A stretch of 64,000 nt of DNA, taken from positions 1 through 64,000 of the forward strand of contig NZ_WTVK01000009.1 in the NCBI RefSeq assembly GCF_012910805.1. Reading direction: 5' to 3'. This document shows, piece after piece, positions 35,995 to 45,751 of this stretch. Position 1 is the stretch's first letter; the number at the start of each line of letters is the position of its first letter. Both the position numbers and the translations under genes were made by a program. Below the pieces are notes generated by a model. It searched no databases. It saw only the letters and a program-made list of their open reading frames with translations, and was not told the DNA's origin. The stretch comes from Aromatoleum evansii (GTDB lineage Bacteria; Pseudomonadota; Gammaproteobacteria; Burkholderiales; Rhodocyclaceae).

Positions 35995-37263
35995 TCAGGC
36001 GGAGCGCAGCTCCACCCGGAATTCGCAACCGCAGCCCTCGCGCGGGGCCAGGGTGATCCGCCACCCCTGCCGGTCGCAGATGCGCTGCACCAGCGACAGC
36101 CCGATGCCGATGCCGTCCCCGCGCGTACTGCCGCCGCGGGCGAACGGCCGGAACACCAATGCGCGCTCGGCCTCCGGAATCCCCGCGCCGGAATCCAGCA
36201 CCGAAAAACCGCCATCGCGCAGCACCACGCGCACGAAGCCCTCATCGGTGTAGTGGATCGCGTTGCGTATGAGGTTCGTCATCACCGCGCGCAGCAGGGG
36301 GGCCGGATAGATGCCGTCGTCGACGCTTTCGCTGACGAGGTCCAGCGCGAGGCCGCGCTGCGCCGCCTCCGGTTGCCAGCGATGCAGCTGCTCGGTCGCC
36401 ACCGCGGCGAGCGAGGTGCCCGCGAGCTTCGTGCCGCGCTCTTGCGGCGCACGCGCGAGGCCGAGGAAGGTCTCCACCAGTTCCTGCATCTCGGCGCAGG
36501 CGCGGCCGACGCGTTCGACCTGCGCGCGCTGTTGCGGCGTGAGGCCCTGCGCCTCGAGCAGTTCGCACGAGCTGGCGATCACCATCAGCGGCGTGCGCAG
36601 CTCGTGGCTCACGTCGCTGGTGAAGAGCTGCTCGCGTTCGAGCGCCTCGCGCAGGCTCCCGAGCGTCTCGTCGAAGGCGGAGGCCAGCTTTCCGACTTCG
36701 TCCTCGGCATACTCGGCGGCGAGTGGCGGTGCGAGCGGAAGCAGCTGGTCGCGGTGCTGTACCTGTCCCGACAGGCGCACCACCGGCGAGATCACGGTGC
36801 GCGCGAGCGCCCGCCCGAGCAGGGCTGCGGCGAGGATGGAGATCACGACGCCCGCCGCGACCGCGACGAACAGCATCGTCTCGCGCCGCTCGAAGTCCTC
36901 CTGGTCGAGTACGAGGACATAGCGTTTGCCGTCCCGGTCGCGCACCTGCACGTGATAGGCCTCGTCGTCGTTCTCGATTTCATGCAGACCTTCGTGCAGC
37001 GGCGCGAGCCACGCCGGCAGCGAGGCACTCGCTCCGACCGGTGCGACATAGAGGTCCAGACCGGGTCCCAGCGCCGGAAACCGTCCCTCGTCCGATTCCT
37101 CGATGATGAAGTCGAGCTGGCGGTTCATCGCATCGCTCACCAAACGGGTTTCCACCGTGTTGATGGCGTTGACGACGATCAGCGCGAAGAGGCCGGCCAC
37201 GACGGCGGCCATCAGCACGAAGGCTGCGACGATGCGCGAAGCGAGGCTCTGGGGTGCCGCCAT
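35995..37263 (-). CDS. Sensor histidine kinase of the sulfatase-linked system
   Basis: 422 aa. Two membrane helices (about 10-32 and 128-150) flank a small periplasmic sensor with an acidic EIENDDEAYH stretch. HAMP (ALARTVISPVVRLSGQVQ), H-box FTSDVSHELRTPLMVIASS, N-box NLIRNAIHYTDEG, G-box FSVLDSGAGIPEAERALVFRPF and GIGIGLSLVQRICDRQG. Transcribed after its regulator, with a 51-bp gap. Confidence 0.92.
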   Translation of the reverse strand: MAAPQSLASRIVAAFVLMAAVVAGLFALIVVNAINTVETRLVSDAMNRQLDFIIEESDEGRFPALGPGLDLYVAPVGASASLPAWLAPLHEGLHEIENDDEAYHVQVRDRDGKRYVLVLDQEDFERRETMLFVAVAAGVVISILAAALLGRALARTVISPVVRLSGQVQHRDQLLPLAPPLAAEYAEDEVGKLASAFDETLGSLREALEREQLFTSDVSHELRTPLMVIASSCELLEAQGLTPQQRAQVERVGRACAEMQELVETFLGLARAPQERGTKLAGTSLAAVATEQLHRWQPEAAQRGLALDLVSESVDDGIYPAPLLRAVMTNLIRNAIHYTDEGFVRVVLRDGGFSVLDSGAGIPEAERALVFRPFARGGSTRGDGIGIGLSLVQRICDRQGWRITLAPREGCGCEFRVELRSA

Positions 37264-37314
37264 GTCAGCCCTTTCGCTGTGTTGCGGTGCGCAGGGTTTC
37301 GCCCGTGCGTACCA

Positions 37315-37986
37315 TCAGGCTGCGGCAAGCCGGTAGCCGACGCCGTGCACGGTATGCAGCAGCGGGTTGCCGAAGGGCTTGTCGATCTGCTGTCGCAGCG
37401 TGTGGATGTGGCTGCGCAGGCTGTCGCTGTCCGGGGGCGAATCGCCCCACAGCGCGCTCTCGAGCGCCTCGCGCCGGACCACGCCGGGGCTCTTCTGCAT
37501 CAGCAGTTCGAGGAGCTTGAGACCGATCGGCCCCACGTGCAGGGCCTGCCCCGCGCGCATGACCGCGAGCGTGTCGAGGTCGTACTCCAGGTCCGCGACG
37601 CTGAGCACGCGCCGGCCGCCGCCGCGGCTGCGCTTGAGGACGGCGGCAATGCGCGCCGCGAGCTCGGACAGGGCGAAGGGTTTGGTCAAATAATCGTCCG
37701 CGCCGGTGCGAAAGCCCTGCAGCCGGTCATCGAGCGTGTCGCGTGCGGTCAGCATGATCACGGGAACGTGGCTGCGCTCGCTGTCGCGCAGGCGCTGGCA
37801 CAGCGTGAAGCCGTCCATGCCGGGCAGCATCACGTCGAGCACGATCAGGTCGTAGTGCTGCGTCGCGGCGAGATGCAGGCCGGTCAGTCCGTCCTGTGCG
37901 CAATCGACCTCGTAGCCCTTGAGCGCGAGGTAATCCGCGAGATTCGCAAGAATGTCGCGGTTGTCTTCCACCAGCAGTAGCCGCAT
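37315..37986 (-). CDS. OmpR-family response regulator of the sulfatase-linked system
   Basis: 223 aa. Receiver with LLVEDNRDI, phospho-acceptor in YDLIVLDVMLPGMDGF (about D51) and KPFALSELAARI. DNA-binding winged helix with VLRREALESALWGDSPPDSDSLRSHIHTLRQQIDKPF. It follows the sulfatase-like gene by 46 bp; a small GGGGG/CCCCC hairpin (38014-38028) lies in between. The 11-bp-period array upstream of the sulfatase gene is a likely target. Confidence 0.93.
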   Translation of the reverse strand: MRLLLVEDNRDILANLADYLALKGYEVDCAQDGLTGLHLAATQHYDLIVLDVMLPGMDGFTLCQRLRDSERSHVPVIMLTARDTLDDRLQGFRTGADDYLTKPFALSELAARIAAVLKRSRGGGRRVLSVADLEYDLDTLAVMRAGQALHVGPIGLKLLELLMQKSPGVVRREALESALWGDSPPDSDSLRSHIHTLRQQIDKPFGNPLLHTVHGVGYRLAAA

Positions 37987-38032
37987 GCGGATTCCAGTCT
38001 CCAGTCCGGGGGAGGGGGTGACGCCCCCGTCA

Positions 38033-39925
38033 TTATCCGCGGTGTCGGCTGAATCGCGCCAGATTGGCCATGATCTCCACCATCGCCGACCGGATCGACG
38101 CGATCGCCCCGTCCGCGCTGGCGAGCGGGCGGTCGTCGCCGTCGGTCGCCTCGTTACGCACGGCCCCGATCGCGTTGATCGGGAAGGTCACCTTGTAGTC
38201 GTTGCCAATGTAGGCGAGGCGGTTCCAGTCCGCCACCACCGCGTAATCGCGGTGAAAATCCGGGGCGAGCAGGTCATGGCCCAGCGAGTAATCCTCGGCG
38301 GGATTCTGCACGCCGAGCAGCGGCATCAAGGTCGCGGGAAGGTCGAGGTGGCTGGTGATGCCGGTGACGACTTGCGGCGGTCGGCCGGGGACCCGGATGA
38401 CGGCCGGCGTGCTCGTCTGGAAGCGGTTGAACTCCGCGCTGTGGCCCCAGCGGCTGCGTTCCATGAACTCCTCGCCGTGGTCACCGAGCACGATCACGAT
38501 GGTGTTCTCGAGCAGGCCGCGCTTGCCGAGGTGATCGATCATGCGTCCGATCTGGCTGTCGACGTGATGCGCCGCGTTGATGTAGCGGTTCTTGATCTGC
38601 CCGATCTGCGCGCCGAAGTCCGCCGTCAGGTAGTTGAAGTCCTGCAGCACCGGGGTGGCGATCTCGGCCTCGGGCGGATAGTCGTAGTTCGCGTGCGTCG
38701 ACTCGAAGAACATGTAGGTCATGAACGGGCGTGCCGGATCGCGCTTGTCGATGAAGTCGATCAGCGCATCGATGTTGCGCACGTCGCGCTGCCAGGCCGG
38801 TGCACCGCCTTCCAGCGGATGCAGGTCTTCCGTCCGCATGTTGGCGAACACCGTCTTGTCGAAGGCCGGGTAGGTGAAGCGCTGGCTGGTGTTCAGGCTG
38901 AACTGGTAGTTCTGCTGCTGCAGCACGTCCATCAGCACCGGCGCCCGGCGTGCGGCCAGCATCGGGAACCAGTAGTTGCCGTACAGGCCGTAGAACATCG
39001 AGAACACGCCCATCTGCGTCATGTTGCCGCCGCTGAAGTGCTTCTCCAGGCGCACGGCGTCGTTCGAGAATGCCCACAGGCGCGGCATGATCTTCGGGTC
39101 GAGCATGTCGAAGCGCAGCGACTCCGCGACCAGCCACACGATGTTCAGGGGTTTCTCCGGCGCGACCACGCGCAGCGGCTGCTGCGGATAGCTCAGGCTC
39201 TCGTCGCGCACCTGCATGCTGCGCGCGCCGGCCTGATCCACCTTGACGCCCAGGTTCTGCGCGAAGTTGCGGAAGGTCAGCGGCTGGTACAGGGGAAAGT
39301 GCTCGCTGGCGAACAGGATAGGCTGGTAGTTCGACATCTCGCTGTAGCCGTAGGCGATGCGCTCGCCGGTGGTCAGCACGAAGAACAGCGCGATCGCCCA
39401 CGCCCCGCGCAGCCTCCACCCGCCCGCGCTCGCGTTGCGCCGCATCACCCACACCCAGGCTGCCGCCTGCAGCGCGCACAGCGCGAGGACGATCGCGCCG
39501 GCGGTGATCTCGGTGCTGCGGCTGGCGCCGAGCGAGGCGATGCCGCCCGGCGTGAACACCAGGTTCACGACGAAGCCGTTGATGTGGAAGCCGTACATTT
39601 CATGGATCACGCGGTCGGCGAAGAGCAGCACCTGCGTGAGCCCGGTCAGCGCGATCATCGTTGCGCCCAGGATCGAGGGTCCGCGTCGAAAGGACTTCCG
39701 GGTGCCCAGCAGCCGGCGCAGTCCATGCCCGATGGCGACACCTGGCAGCAGGTACATGAAGGCGTAGGACAGCGTCGCCGCGAGCGTCCAACCGGCCACC
39801 GCGGGAGTCGCATAGTCACTCGCCCCCTGCTGCGAGAACAGCTGCGCCAGCGCCACCAGCCAGGTGATCAGGAAGTAGGCGTTGAGCTTGCGGCTTGTGG
39901 GCAGGGCGAAGGGCTGGGCGGACAT
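38033..39925 (-). CDS. Membrane-anchored sulfatase-family (LTA synthase/YejM-like) enzyme
   Basis: 630 aa. Five N-terminal membrane helices (to about residue 195; the start resembles the DUF3413 part of YejM/PbgA) are followed by a periplasmic alkaline-phosphatase-superfamily domain. Metal and nucleophile region: NIVWLVAESLRFDMLDP, FSGGNMTQMGVFSMFYG with a Thr in the usual nucleophile window, and IVIVLGDHGEEFMERSRWGHSAEF with the late Asp-His-His ligands. Family members move phosphoethanolamine or phosphoglycerol groups or sense lipopolysaccharide. With a downstream regulator and kinase this mirrors the eptA-basRS layout. Confidence 0.85.
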   Translation of the reverse strand: MSAQPFALPTSRKLNAYFLITWLVALAQLFSQQGASDYATPAVAGWTLAATLSYAFMYLLPGVAIGHGLRRLLGTRKSFRRGPSILGATMIALTGLTQVLLFADRVIHEMYGFHINGFVVNLVFTPGGIASLGASRSTEITAGAIVLALCALQAAAWVWVMRRNASAGGWRLRGAWAIALFFVLTTGERIAYGYSEMSNYQPILFASEHFPLYQPLTFRNFAQNLGVKVDQAGARSMQVRDESLSYPQQPLRVVAPEKPLNIVWLVAESLRFDMLDPKIMPRLWAFSNDAVRLEKHFSGGNMTQMGVFSMFYGLYGNYWFPMLAARRAPVLMDVLQQQNYQFSLNTSQRFTYPAFDKTVFANMRTEDLHPLEGGAPAWQRDVRNIDALIDFIDKRDPARPFMTYMFFESTHANYDYPPEAEIATPVLQDFNYLTADFGAQIGQIKNRYINAAHHVDSQIGRMIDHLGKRGLLENTIVIVLGDHGEEFMERSRWGHSAEFNRFQTSTPAVIRVPGRPPQVVTGITSHLDLPATLMPLLGVQNPAEDYSLGHDLLAPDFHRDYAVVADWNRLAYIGNDYKVTFPINAIGAVRNEATDGDDRPLASADGAIASIRSAMVEIMANLARFSRHRG

Positions 39926-39971
39926 GCAGGACTCCGGATGCGGGCAGGCGTGGATGCTCGCAGTCCGGCCG

Positions 39972-40009
39972 TCAAGCGGCGCTCAAGACCTGGTGAAGAA
40001 TTCGTGAAA
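39972..40009 (-). promoter_or_regulatory. Four tandem half-sites with 11-bp period upstream of the sulfatase gene
   Basis: Plus-strand pentamers TCAAG (39972), TCAAG (39983), TGAAG (39994) and TGAAA (40005) start exactly 11 bp apart. On the minus, coding strand they read TTTCA-N6-CTTCA-N6-CTTGA-N6-CTTGA, ending 47 bp before the ATG. This is the geometry of PmrA/PhoB-type regulator sites. Confidence 0.5.
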
Positions 40010-40083
40010 GCCCGGGAATCGGGCGCCCGGCAGGAGGCGGTGGCCGGGAGAGGGCGGACGCGCGCGCGTCCGCCATGCGTCGC

Positions 40084-40887
40084 CTATTTCGACGCGGAGT
40101 CCTCTTCGTCCGCGGCGTCGCCCGCAGCCTGCGGCGCAGGTGCGGCAGCACCCGTTCCTCCGCGCCGCTGCTTCATCCAGCGCATCGCATACACGACGTA
40201 GCCGGAGCCGGCGTAGACGAGGAAGAGTCCGAAGAGCACGCCCGGCGGGTAGCTCGACACCAGCGCGAACGCCATCACCAGCGCGATCACGACGATGAAG
40301 GGCACGCTCTTGCGCAGGTTGATGTCCTTGCCGCTCCAGAACAGCACGTTGCTGACCATCGACACGCCGGCGAAGATCGTGAGCATGCCCGCGAGCCAGC
40401 GCACGTCCTGGCCGGCAAGACCCAGGTCGGTGACGACCCACACCAGGCCGGCCACCAGCGCGGCCGCAGCCGGGCTCGGCAGGCCCTGGAAGAAGCGCTT
40501 GTCGACGACGTCGATGTTGGTGTTGAAACGGGCCAGGCGCAGCGCCGCGCCCGCGCAGTAGATGAAGGCGGCGATCCAGCCGAACTTCCCGGTGTCCTTG
40601 AGCGCCCACTCATACACCACCAGTGCGGGGGCCGCGCCGAAGGACACCATGTCGGACAGCGAATCGTACTCGGCGCCGAAGGCGCTCTGCGTGCGCGTCA
40701 GGCGCGCGACGCGGCCATCCAGGCCGTCGAGCACCATCGCCACGAAGATCGCCACGGCCGCTACCTCGAAGCGTTGATTCATCGCCTGCACGATCGCGTA
40801 GAAGCCGGCGAACAGGGCGGCGGTGGTGAACAGGTTGGGCAGGATGTAGATGCCGCGGCGGCGTTTTTCGTTCGAGATCAGTGGCAT
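40084..40887 (-). CDS. pssA: CDP-diacylglycerol-serine O-phosphatidyltransferase
   Basis: Integral membrane PssA, 267 aa, making phosphatidylserine from CDP-diacylglycerol and serine. The CDP-alcohol phosphotransferase motif DGx2ARx8Gx3Dx3D is intact (DGRVARLTRTQSAFGAEYDSLSD-type spacing, about residues 57-79). Several helices follow; the tail is Ala/Glu rich. Downstream of psd with a 103-bp gap. Confidence 0.95.
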   Translation of the reverse strand: MPLISNEKRRRGIYILPNLFTTAALFAGFYAIVQAMNQRFEVAAVAIFVAMVLDGLDGRVARLTRTQSAFGAEYDSLSDMVSFGAAPALVVYEWALKDTGKFGWIAAFIYCAGAALRLARFNTNIDVVDKRFFQGLPSPAAAALVAGLVWVVTDLGLAGQDVRWLAGMLTIFAGVSMVSNVLFWSGKDINLRKSVPFIVVIALVMAFALVSSYPPGVLFGLFLVYAGSGYVVYAMRWMKQRRGGTGAAAPAPQAAGDAADEEDSASK

Positions 40888-40990
40888 GGAATATGACGTT
40901 CCTGCGCAGGGCCGGTGCGCGTGGTGGCCGGTTGCCGATTCTAACGCAGCGACGGGCGGCCGGGATGACCGCCCCGTCGGCGCTGCGCGA

Positions 40991-41641
40991 TCAGGGAAGC
41001 TCGGCGAGGATGGTGCTGGAGGCCGAGACCTTGTCGCCGATCGTCACGCGCGCGCGCGTGCCCGGCGGCAGGTAGAGATCGACGCGCGAACCGAAGCGGA
41101 TGAAGCCGTAGCGCTGGCCGCGCGCCACCTTGGCGCCCGGTTCGACATAGCACAGGATACGGCGGGCGACGAGGCCGGCGACCTGCACGCAGGTCACGTC
41201 CTGACCGTCGCGCGTCACCAGGTGCAGCGCGTTGCGTTCGTTCTCCACCGAGGCCTTGTCGAGCGCGGCATTCACGAAGCGTCCCGCGTTGTACCAGCGC
41301 TGCTTGACTTCACCATCGACGGGAATGCGGTTCGAATGGACGTTGAAGACGTTCATGAACACGCTGATCTTCACGCAGTCGCGGTCGAGGTAGGGGTCGC
41401 GGACCGGCTCGATCGCCACGATGCGGCCGTCGGCCGGCGACAGGACATCCTTGGCTCCTTGCGGGATCGGGCGCGGCGGGTCGCGGAAGAACTGCACGAC
41501 GAACGCGAACACGATCCAGAAGGGCAGGGCCCAGCCGAAGCCTGCCGAGGTGTTGATCACCAGCGCGACGACCAGCGCGATCGCGATGAACGGCCAGCCT
41601 TCGCGAGCCAGGATGGGATGAGGATAGTTGCTGTTGGACAT
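40991..41641 (-). CDS. psd: Phosphatidylserine decarboxylase (short, pyruvoyl type)
   Basis: 216 aa, converts phosphatidylserine to phosphatidylethanolamine. [30 protein letters not shown] and the self-cleavage site in [13 protein letters not shown], where the Gly-Ser bond yields the pyruvoyl Ser, define the short Psd type. One to two N-terminal membrane helices. Between ilvC and pssA, a usual betaproteobacterial order. Confidence 0.95.
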   Translation of the reverse strand: MSNSNYPHPILAREGWPFIAIALVVALVINTSAGFGWALPFWIVFAFVVQFFRDPPRPIPQGAKDVLSPADGRIVAIEPVRDPYLDRDCVKISVFMNVFNVHSNRIPVDGEVKQRWYNAGRFVNAALDKASVENERNALHLVTRDGQDVTCVQVAGLVARRILCYVEPGAKVARGQRYGFIRFGSRVDLYLPPGTRARVTIGDKVSASSTILAELP

Positions 41642-41710
41642 GGCGAATCCGATATGAAAAAGGCAGGGCCCGCGCGCACGGCGCAGCCCGGCCTGTTATG
41701 CCGATGCGGC

Positions 41711-42727
41711 TCAGTTCTTCGACTGGTCGACCAGCTTGTTCTTCTTGATCCAGGGCATCATGTCGCGCAGCTGGCCACCGACCTGCTCGATCGGGTGGGC
41801 TGCGTTCAGACGGCGACGCGCGGTCATCGACGGGTAGTTGGTCTTGCCTTCCTGGATGAACATCTTGGCGTACTCGCCGGTCTGGATGCGCTTCAGCGCG
41901 GCGCGCATGGCTTCGCGCGACTGTGCGTTGATGACTTCCGGGCCGGTCACGTACTCGCCGTACTCGGCGTTGTTCGAGATCGAGTAGTTCATGTTGGCGA
42001 TGCCGCCCTCGTACATCAGGTCGACGATCAGCTTGAGCTCGTGCAGGCACTCGAAATAGGCCATCTCCGGCGCGTAACCGGCTTCGGTCAGCGTCTCGAA
42101 GCCCATCTTTACCAGCTCGACGGCGCCACCGCACAGCACGGCCTGCTCGCCGAACAGGTCGGTCTCGGTCTCTTCACGGAAGTTGGTCTCGATCACGCCG
42201 CCCTTGGTGCCGCCGTTGGCCGCCGCGTACGACAGCGCGATGTCCTTGGCCTTGCCCGAGCGGTCCTGATGGACGGCGATCAGCGAGGGCACGCCACCGC
42301 CCTTCAGGTACTCGGAGCGCACGGTGTGGCCGGGACCCTTGGGGGCGACCATGATCACGTCGAGGTCCTCGCGCGGCACCACCTGGTTGTAGTGCACATT
42401 GAAGCCGTGCGCGAAGGCGAGGGTCGCGCCCTTCTTGATGTTCGGTTCGATGTCGTTGTAATACACGCCCGGGATGTTCTCGTCCGGCAGCAGGATCATG
42501 ACGACGTCGGCGCCCTTGACGGCCTTGGCGACTTCCTCGACCTTCAGGCCGGCCGCTTCGGCCTTCTTCCACGAGGCGCCGTCCTTGCGCAGGCCGACGG
42601 TGACCTTGCAGCCCGAATCCTTCAGGTTCTGGGCGTGGGCGTGGCCCTGCGAGCCGTAGCCGATGATGCTGATCTTCTTGCCCTTGATGAGGGAGAGATC
42701 GGCGTCCTTGTCGTAATAGACTTTCAT
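41711..42727 (-). CDS. ilvC: Ketol-acid reductoisomerase (class I)
   Basis: 338 aa, NADPH-dependent isomeroreductase of valine and isoleucine synthesis. Rossmann loop [19 protein letters not shown], then VMILLPDEN, the metal site [25 protein letters not shown] and the following [17 protein letters not shown]. The short length marks the class I enzyme. Confidence 0.98.
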   Translation of the reverse strand: MKVYYDKDADLSLIKGKKISIIGYGSQGHAHAQNLKDSGCKVTVGLRKDGASWKKAEAAGLKVEEVAKAVKGADVVMILLPDENIPGVYYNDIEPNIKKGATLAFAHGFNVHYNQVVPREDLDVIMVAPKGPGHTVRSEYLKGGGVPSLIAVHQDRSGKAKDIALSYAAANGGTKGGVIETNFREETETDLFGEQAVLCGGAVELVKMGFETLTEAGYAPEMAYFECLHELKLIVDLMYEGGIANMNYSISNNAEYGEYVTGPEVINAQSREAMRAALKRIQTGEYAKMFIQEGKTNYPSMTARRRLNAAHPIEQVGGQLRDMMPWIKKNKLVDQSKN

Positions 42728-42839
42728 GCTTTTCCTTTTTGCTTTCGGTGGGGATGTCTTCCGGCGCCCGCCATGATAGCGGCGGGCATGCCGGTCGCAA
42801 ACGCTTGGGTGCTTGTCCGGAAGGGGCGCGGGGCCGGGG

Positions 42840-43331
42840 TCAGACCTTCAGGATGCGGTCGCCGCGGCCGACGCCGCAGACGCCGGAGCGCACCGTTTCA
42901 AGGATCAGCGCCGGGTCGATGGCGCTGATGAAGGCATCGAGCTTCGACTGGTTGCCGGTCAGTTCGATGACGTAGGACGTGTCGGTGACGTCGATGATGC
43001 GCGCGCGGAAGATCTCCGCCATGCGCTTCATCTCCTCGCGGTCCTTGCCGGTTGCGCGGACCTTGGTGAGCATCAGCTCGCGCTCGATGTGCGCGGCCTC
43101 AGAGATATCGACGACCTTGACCACCTCGACGAGCTTGTTCAGCTGCTTGGTGATCTGCTCGATGATGTCGTCCGATCCGGTGGTGACGATGGTCATGCGC
43201 GACATCGAGGCATCCTCGGTCGGCGCGACGGTCAGGGATTCGATGTTGTAGCCGCGGGCGGAAAACAGGCCCGACACGCGCGACAGGGCGCCCGATTCGT
43301 TCTCGATCAGCAGGGAGATGACGTGTCTCAT
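42840..43331 (-). CDS. ilvH: Acetolactate synthase small (regulatory) subunit
   Basis: 163 aa. N-terminal ACT domain ([38 protein letters not shown]) binds valine and confers feedback on IlvB; the C-terminal domain has the [14 protein letters not shown] block. Starts 20 bp after ilvB. Confidence 0.97.
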   Translation of the reverse strand: MRHVISLLIENESGALSRVSGLFSARGYNIESLTVAPTEDASMSRMTIVTTGSDDIIEQITKQLNKLVEVVKVVDISEAAHIERELMLTKVRATGKDREEMKRMAEIFRARIIDVTDTSYVIELTGNQSKLDAFISAIDPALILETVRSGVCGVGRGDRILKV

Positions 43332-43351
43332 TTATTGTCTCTGGTCGATGC

Positions 43352-45061
43352 TTACAGGTCTTCGGCGGACAGGATCATCTCGGTGAGCCCCTTGCCGCCC
43401 TGAACCATGGGGTACACGTTTTCGGTCTGGTCGATCTGGAAGTCGAGGAACACCAGATCGTTCTTGCGTGCGAAGGCCTCGCGCAGCGCGCCCTCGACGT
43501 CCGACGGGCGCTCGACGCGCAGGCCGACATGGCCGTAGGCTTCGGCGAGCTTGGCGAAGTCGGGCAGCGAATCCATGTAGGACTCGGAGTAGCGCTCGCC
43601 GTGGAAGAGCTGCTGCCACTGGCGCACCATGCCGAGGTAGCGGTTGTTCAGGTTGCAGATCTTGATCGGCAGGCGGAACTGCTTGCAGGTCGACAGCTCC
43701 TGGATGTTCATCTGGATCGAGGCTTCACCCGTCACGCATGCGATCTGCTTGTCCGGATTGGCGAGCTGGGCGCCCATCGCGTACGGCAGGCCCACGCCCA
43801 TCGTGCCGAGGCCGCCCGAGTTGAGCCAGCGGCGCGGCTTGTCGAAGCGGTAGTACTGGGATGCCCACATCTGGTGCTGGCCCACGTCGGAGGTCACGAT
43901 GGCCTCGCCGCCGGTGACTTCCCACAGCTTCTGGATCACGAACTGCGGCTTGATGATCTCGTCCGAGTTCTTGTACTTCATGCACTCGCGGCTGCGCCAT
44001 TCGTCGACCTGCTTCCACCACGAGCCGAGCGTCTCGGGGTTCGGGCGGGCGGCGTTGGCCTCGAGCTGGCGGATCATCTCCTCGAGCACTTCCTTGAGGT
44101 CGCCGACGATGGGCACGTCGACCTTCACGCGCTTCGAGATCGACGAGGGGTCGATGTCGACGTGGATGATCTTGCGCGGCTCTTCGGCGAAGTGGTCCGG
44201 GTTGCCGATCACGCGGTCATCGAAGCGGGCGCCGACGGCGAGCAGCACGTCGCTGTAGTGCATCGCCATGTTGGCTTCGTAGGTGCCGTGCATGCCCGGC
44301 ATGCCGAGGTACTGGCGATCGCTCGCGGGGTAGCCGCCCAGGCCCATCAGCGTGTTGGTGATGGGGAAGCCCAGCATGCGCGTGAGCTTGGTGAGCTGCT
44401 CGGCCGCGTTCGCGAGCACCACGCCGCCGCCGGTGTAGATCATCGGGCGCTTGGCTTCGAGCAGCAGCTGCACGGCCTTGCGGATCTGGCCCTGGTGCCC
44501 CTTGATGACGGGGTTGTACGAGCGCATCGAGACCTCCTTCGGGTACTCGAACTCGCACTTGTGCATCGACACGTCCTTGGGAATGTCGACCAGCACCGGA
44601 CCGGGGCGGCCCGTCTTCGCCAGGTAGAAGGCCTTCTTCATCGTCGCGGCGATGTCGCGCACGTCCTTGACGAGGAAGTTGTGCTTGACGCAGGGACGGG
44701 TAATGCCGACCGTGTCGACCTCCTGGAAGGCGTCCTGGCCGATCGCGGCGGTCGGGACCTGGCCGCTGATGATGACCATCGGGATCGAGTCGCAGTAGGC
44801 GGTGGCGATGCCGGTAACCGCGTTGGTCGCGCCCGGGCCCGAGGTCACCAGCGCGACACCGACGTTCTCGGTGCTGCGGGCGTAGCCGTCGGCGGCATGC
44901 ACCGCGGCCTGCTCGTGGCGCACGAGGACGTGGCGCACCTTGTCCTGGTTGAACAGCGCGTCATAGATGTAGAGTACCGCGCCGCCCGGATAGCCGAAGA
45001 CGTAATCGACCTTTTCTTCCTGCAGACACCTGATTACAATTTCCGCTCCAGTCAGCACCAT
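43352..45061 (-). CDS. ilvB: Acetolactate synthase large (catalytic) subunit
   Basis: 569 aa ThDP/FAD enzyme. The catalytic Glu region is PGGAVLYIYDALF..HEQAAVHAADGYAR, PRPVLVDIPKDV-like FAD-region blocks follow, and the ThDP/Mg site lies in the late GEASIQMNIQELSTCKQF..NNRYLGMVRQWQ region. First gene of ilvBHC-psd-pssA. No branched-chain-rich leader ORF was found in the 120 bp upstream. Confidence 0.97.
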   Translation of the reverse strand: MVLTGAEIVIRCLQEEKVDYVFGYPGGAVLYIYDALFNQDKVRHVLVRHEQAAVHAADGYARSTENVGVALVTSGPGATNAVTGIATAYCDSIPMVIISGQVPTAAIGQDAFQEVDTVGITRPCVKHNFLVKDVRDIAATMKKAFYLAKTGRPGPVLVDIPKDVSMHKCEFEYPKEVSMRSYNPVIKGHQGQIRKAVQLLLEAKRPMIYTGGGVVLANAAEQLTKLTRMLGFPITNTLMGLGGYPASDRQYLGMPGMHGTYEANMAMHYSDVLLAVGARFDDRVIGNPDHFAEEPRKIIHVDIDPSSISKRVKVDVPIVGDLKEVLEEMIRQLEANAARPNPETLGSWWKQVDEWRSRECMKYKNSDEIIKPQFVIQKLWEVTGGEAIVTSDVGQHQMWASQYYRFDKPRRWLNSGGLGTMGVGLPYAMGAQLANPDKQIACVTGEASIQMNIQELSTCKQFRLPIKICNLNNRYLGMVRQWQQLFHGERYSESYMDSLPDFAKLAEAYGHVGLRVERPSDVEGALREAFARKNDLVFLDFQIDQTENVYPMVQGGKGLTEMILSAEDL

Positions 45062-45181
45062 CGCAAACTCGCTATTCTTACGTTCCGAAACGCTGAACGT
45101 TACCGGTCAGGCGCAGTTTGGTCAAGGCTGCTGCGGCATCGCACAATGGCCTGAATAACCGGTTTTCATAAGGATCCAGAA

Positions 45182-45751
45182 CTGGCTAACCGGGCAGAAC
45201 TCTCCGCCTTTCTCCAGGGTGTCGAAAAGCGCGCTTTCAAGCAGGCGGTGTATGCGCTGCGCAATGACGACGCGGCCCTGGATGCGGTGCAGGATGCGAT
45301 GCTCAAGCTCTCGGTCAGCTATGGCGAGCGGCCTGCGAGCGAATATCCGATGCTGTTCCAGCGCATCCTGCAGAACGTCATCTATGACGCACTGCGGCGG
45401 CAGAAGGTGCGCAACACGTGGACGACGCTGCTGTCGTCCTTCGTCGGCGACGACGAGCAGGACAGCGACAACGATCCGCTCGACACCCTCGCAGGTGCGC
45501 CCGACGAGGCGAGGGCCGACACCCCGCACGGGCAATACGAGCGAACCCGCATGCTGGCAGCGATCGAGCGCGAGATCGAGCGCCTGCCGCCCCGTCAACG
45601 CGAAGCCTTCATCATGCGTTATTGGGAAGAAATGGACATTTCCGAGACTGCCGCCGCGATGGGCTGCTCGGAGGGGAGCGTGAAAACCCATTGTTCGCGC
45701 GCCACGCAGACGCTGGCGGCGGCCCTGAAAGCGAAGGGAATCGAGTTATGA
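45182..45751 (+). CDS. ECF-type RNA polymerase sigma factor (CTG start proposed)
   Basis: About 189 aa. Sigma region 2 (AFKQAVYALRNDDAALDAVQDAMLKLSVSYG..PMLFQRILQNVIYDALRRQK) and region 4 (IERLPPRQREAFIMRYWEEMDISETAAAMGCSEGSVKTHCSRA) are clear. The nearest standard start, GTG at 45248, would cut into region 2. The in-frame residues upstream (NRAELSAFLQGVEKRAFKQA) look like the normal N-terminus, and AAGGA lies 7 bp before a CTG at 45182; no ATG, GTG or TTG is in frame there. Stop overlaps the next start (ATGA). Confidence 0.85.
   Translation: MANRAELSAFLQGVEKRAFKQAVYALRNDDAALDAVQDAMLKLSVSYGERPASEYPMLFQRILQNVIYDALRRQKVRNTWTTLLSSFVGDDEQDSDNDPLDTLAGAPDEARADTPHGQYERTRMLAAIEREIERLPPRQREAFIMRYWEEMDISETAAAMGCSEGSVKTHCSRATQTLAAALKAKGIEL

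Noticed and set aside
41645-41705. A terminator after ilvC
   Set aside because: A T-run is present on the minus strand, but the GC-rich arms do not pair cleanly, and psd follows as a probable operon gene.
45094-45126. An RpoE-type autoregulatory promoter (GAACGTT ... GGTCAA) before the sigma gene
   Set aside because: The boxes resemble the consensus, but the spacing is about 5 bp too long and the -10 part is imperfect.
45062-45170. A branched-chain leader peptide before ilvB
   Set aside because: The only short minus-strand ORF there (about 15 codons) is not rich in Leu, Ile or Val and lacks an attenuator hairpin.
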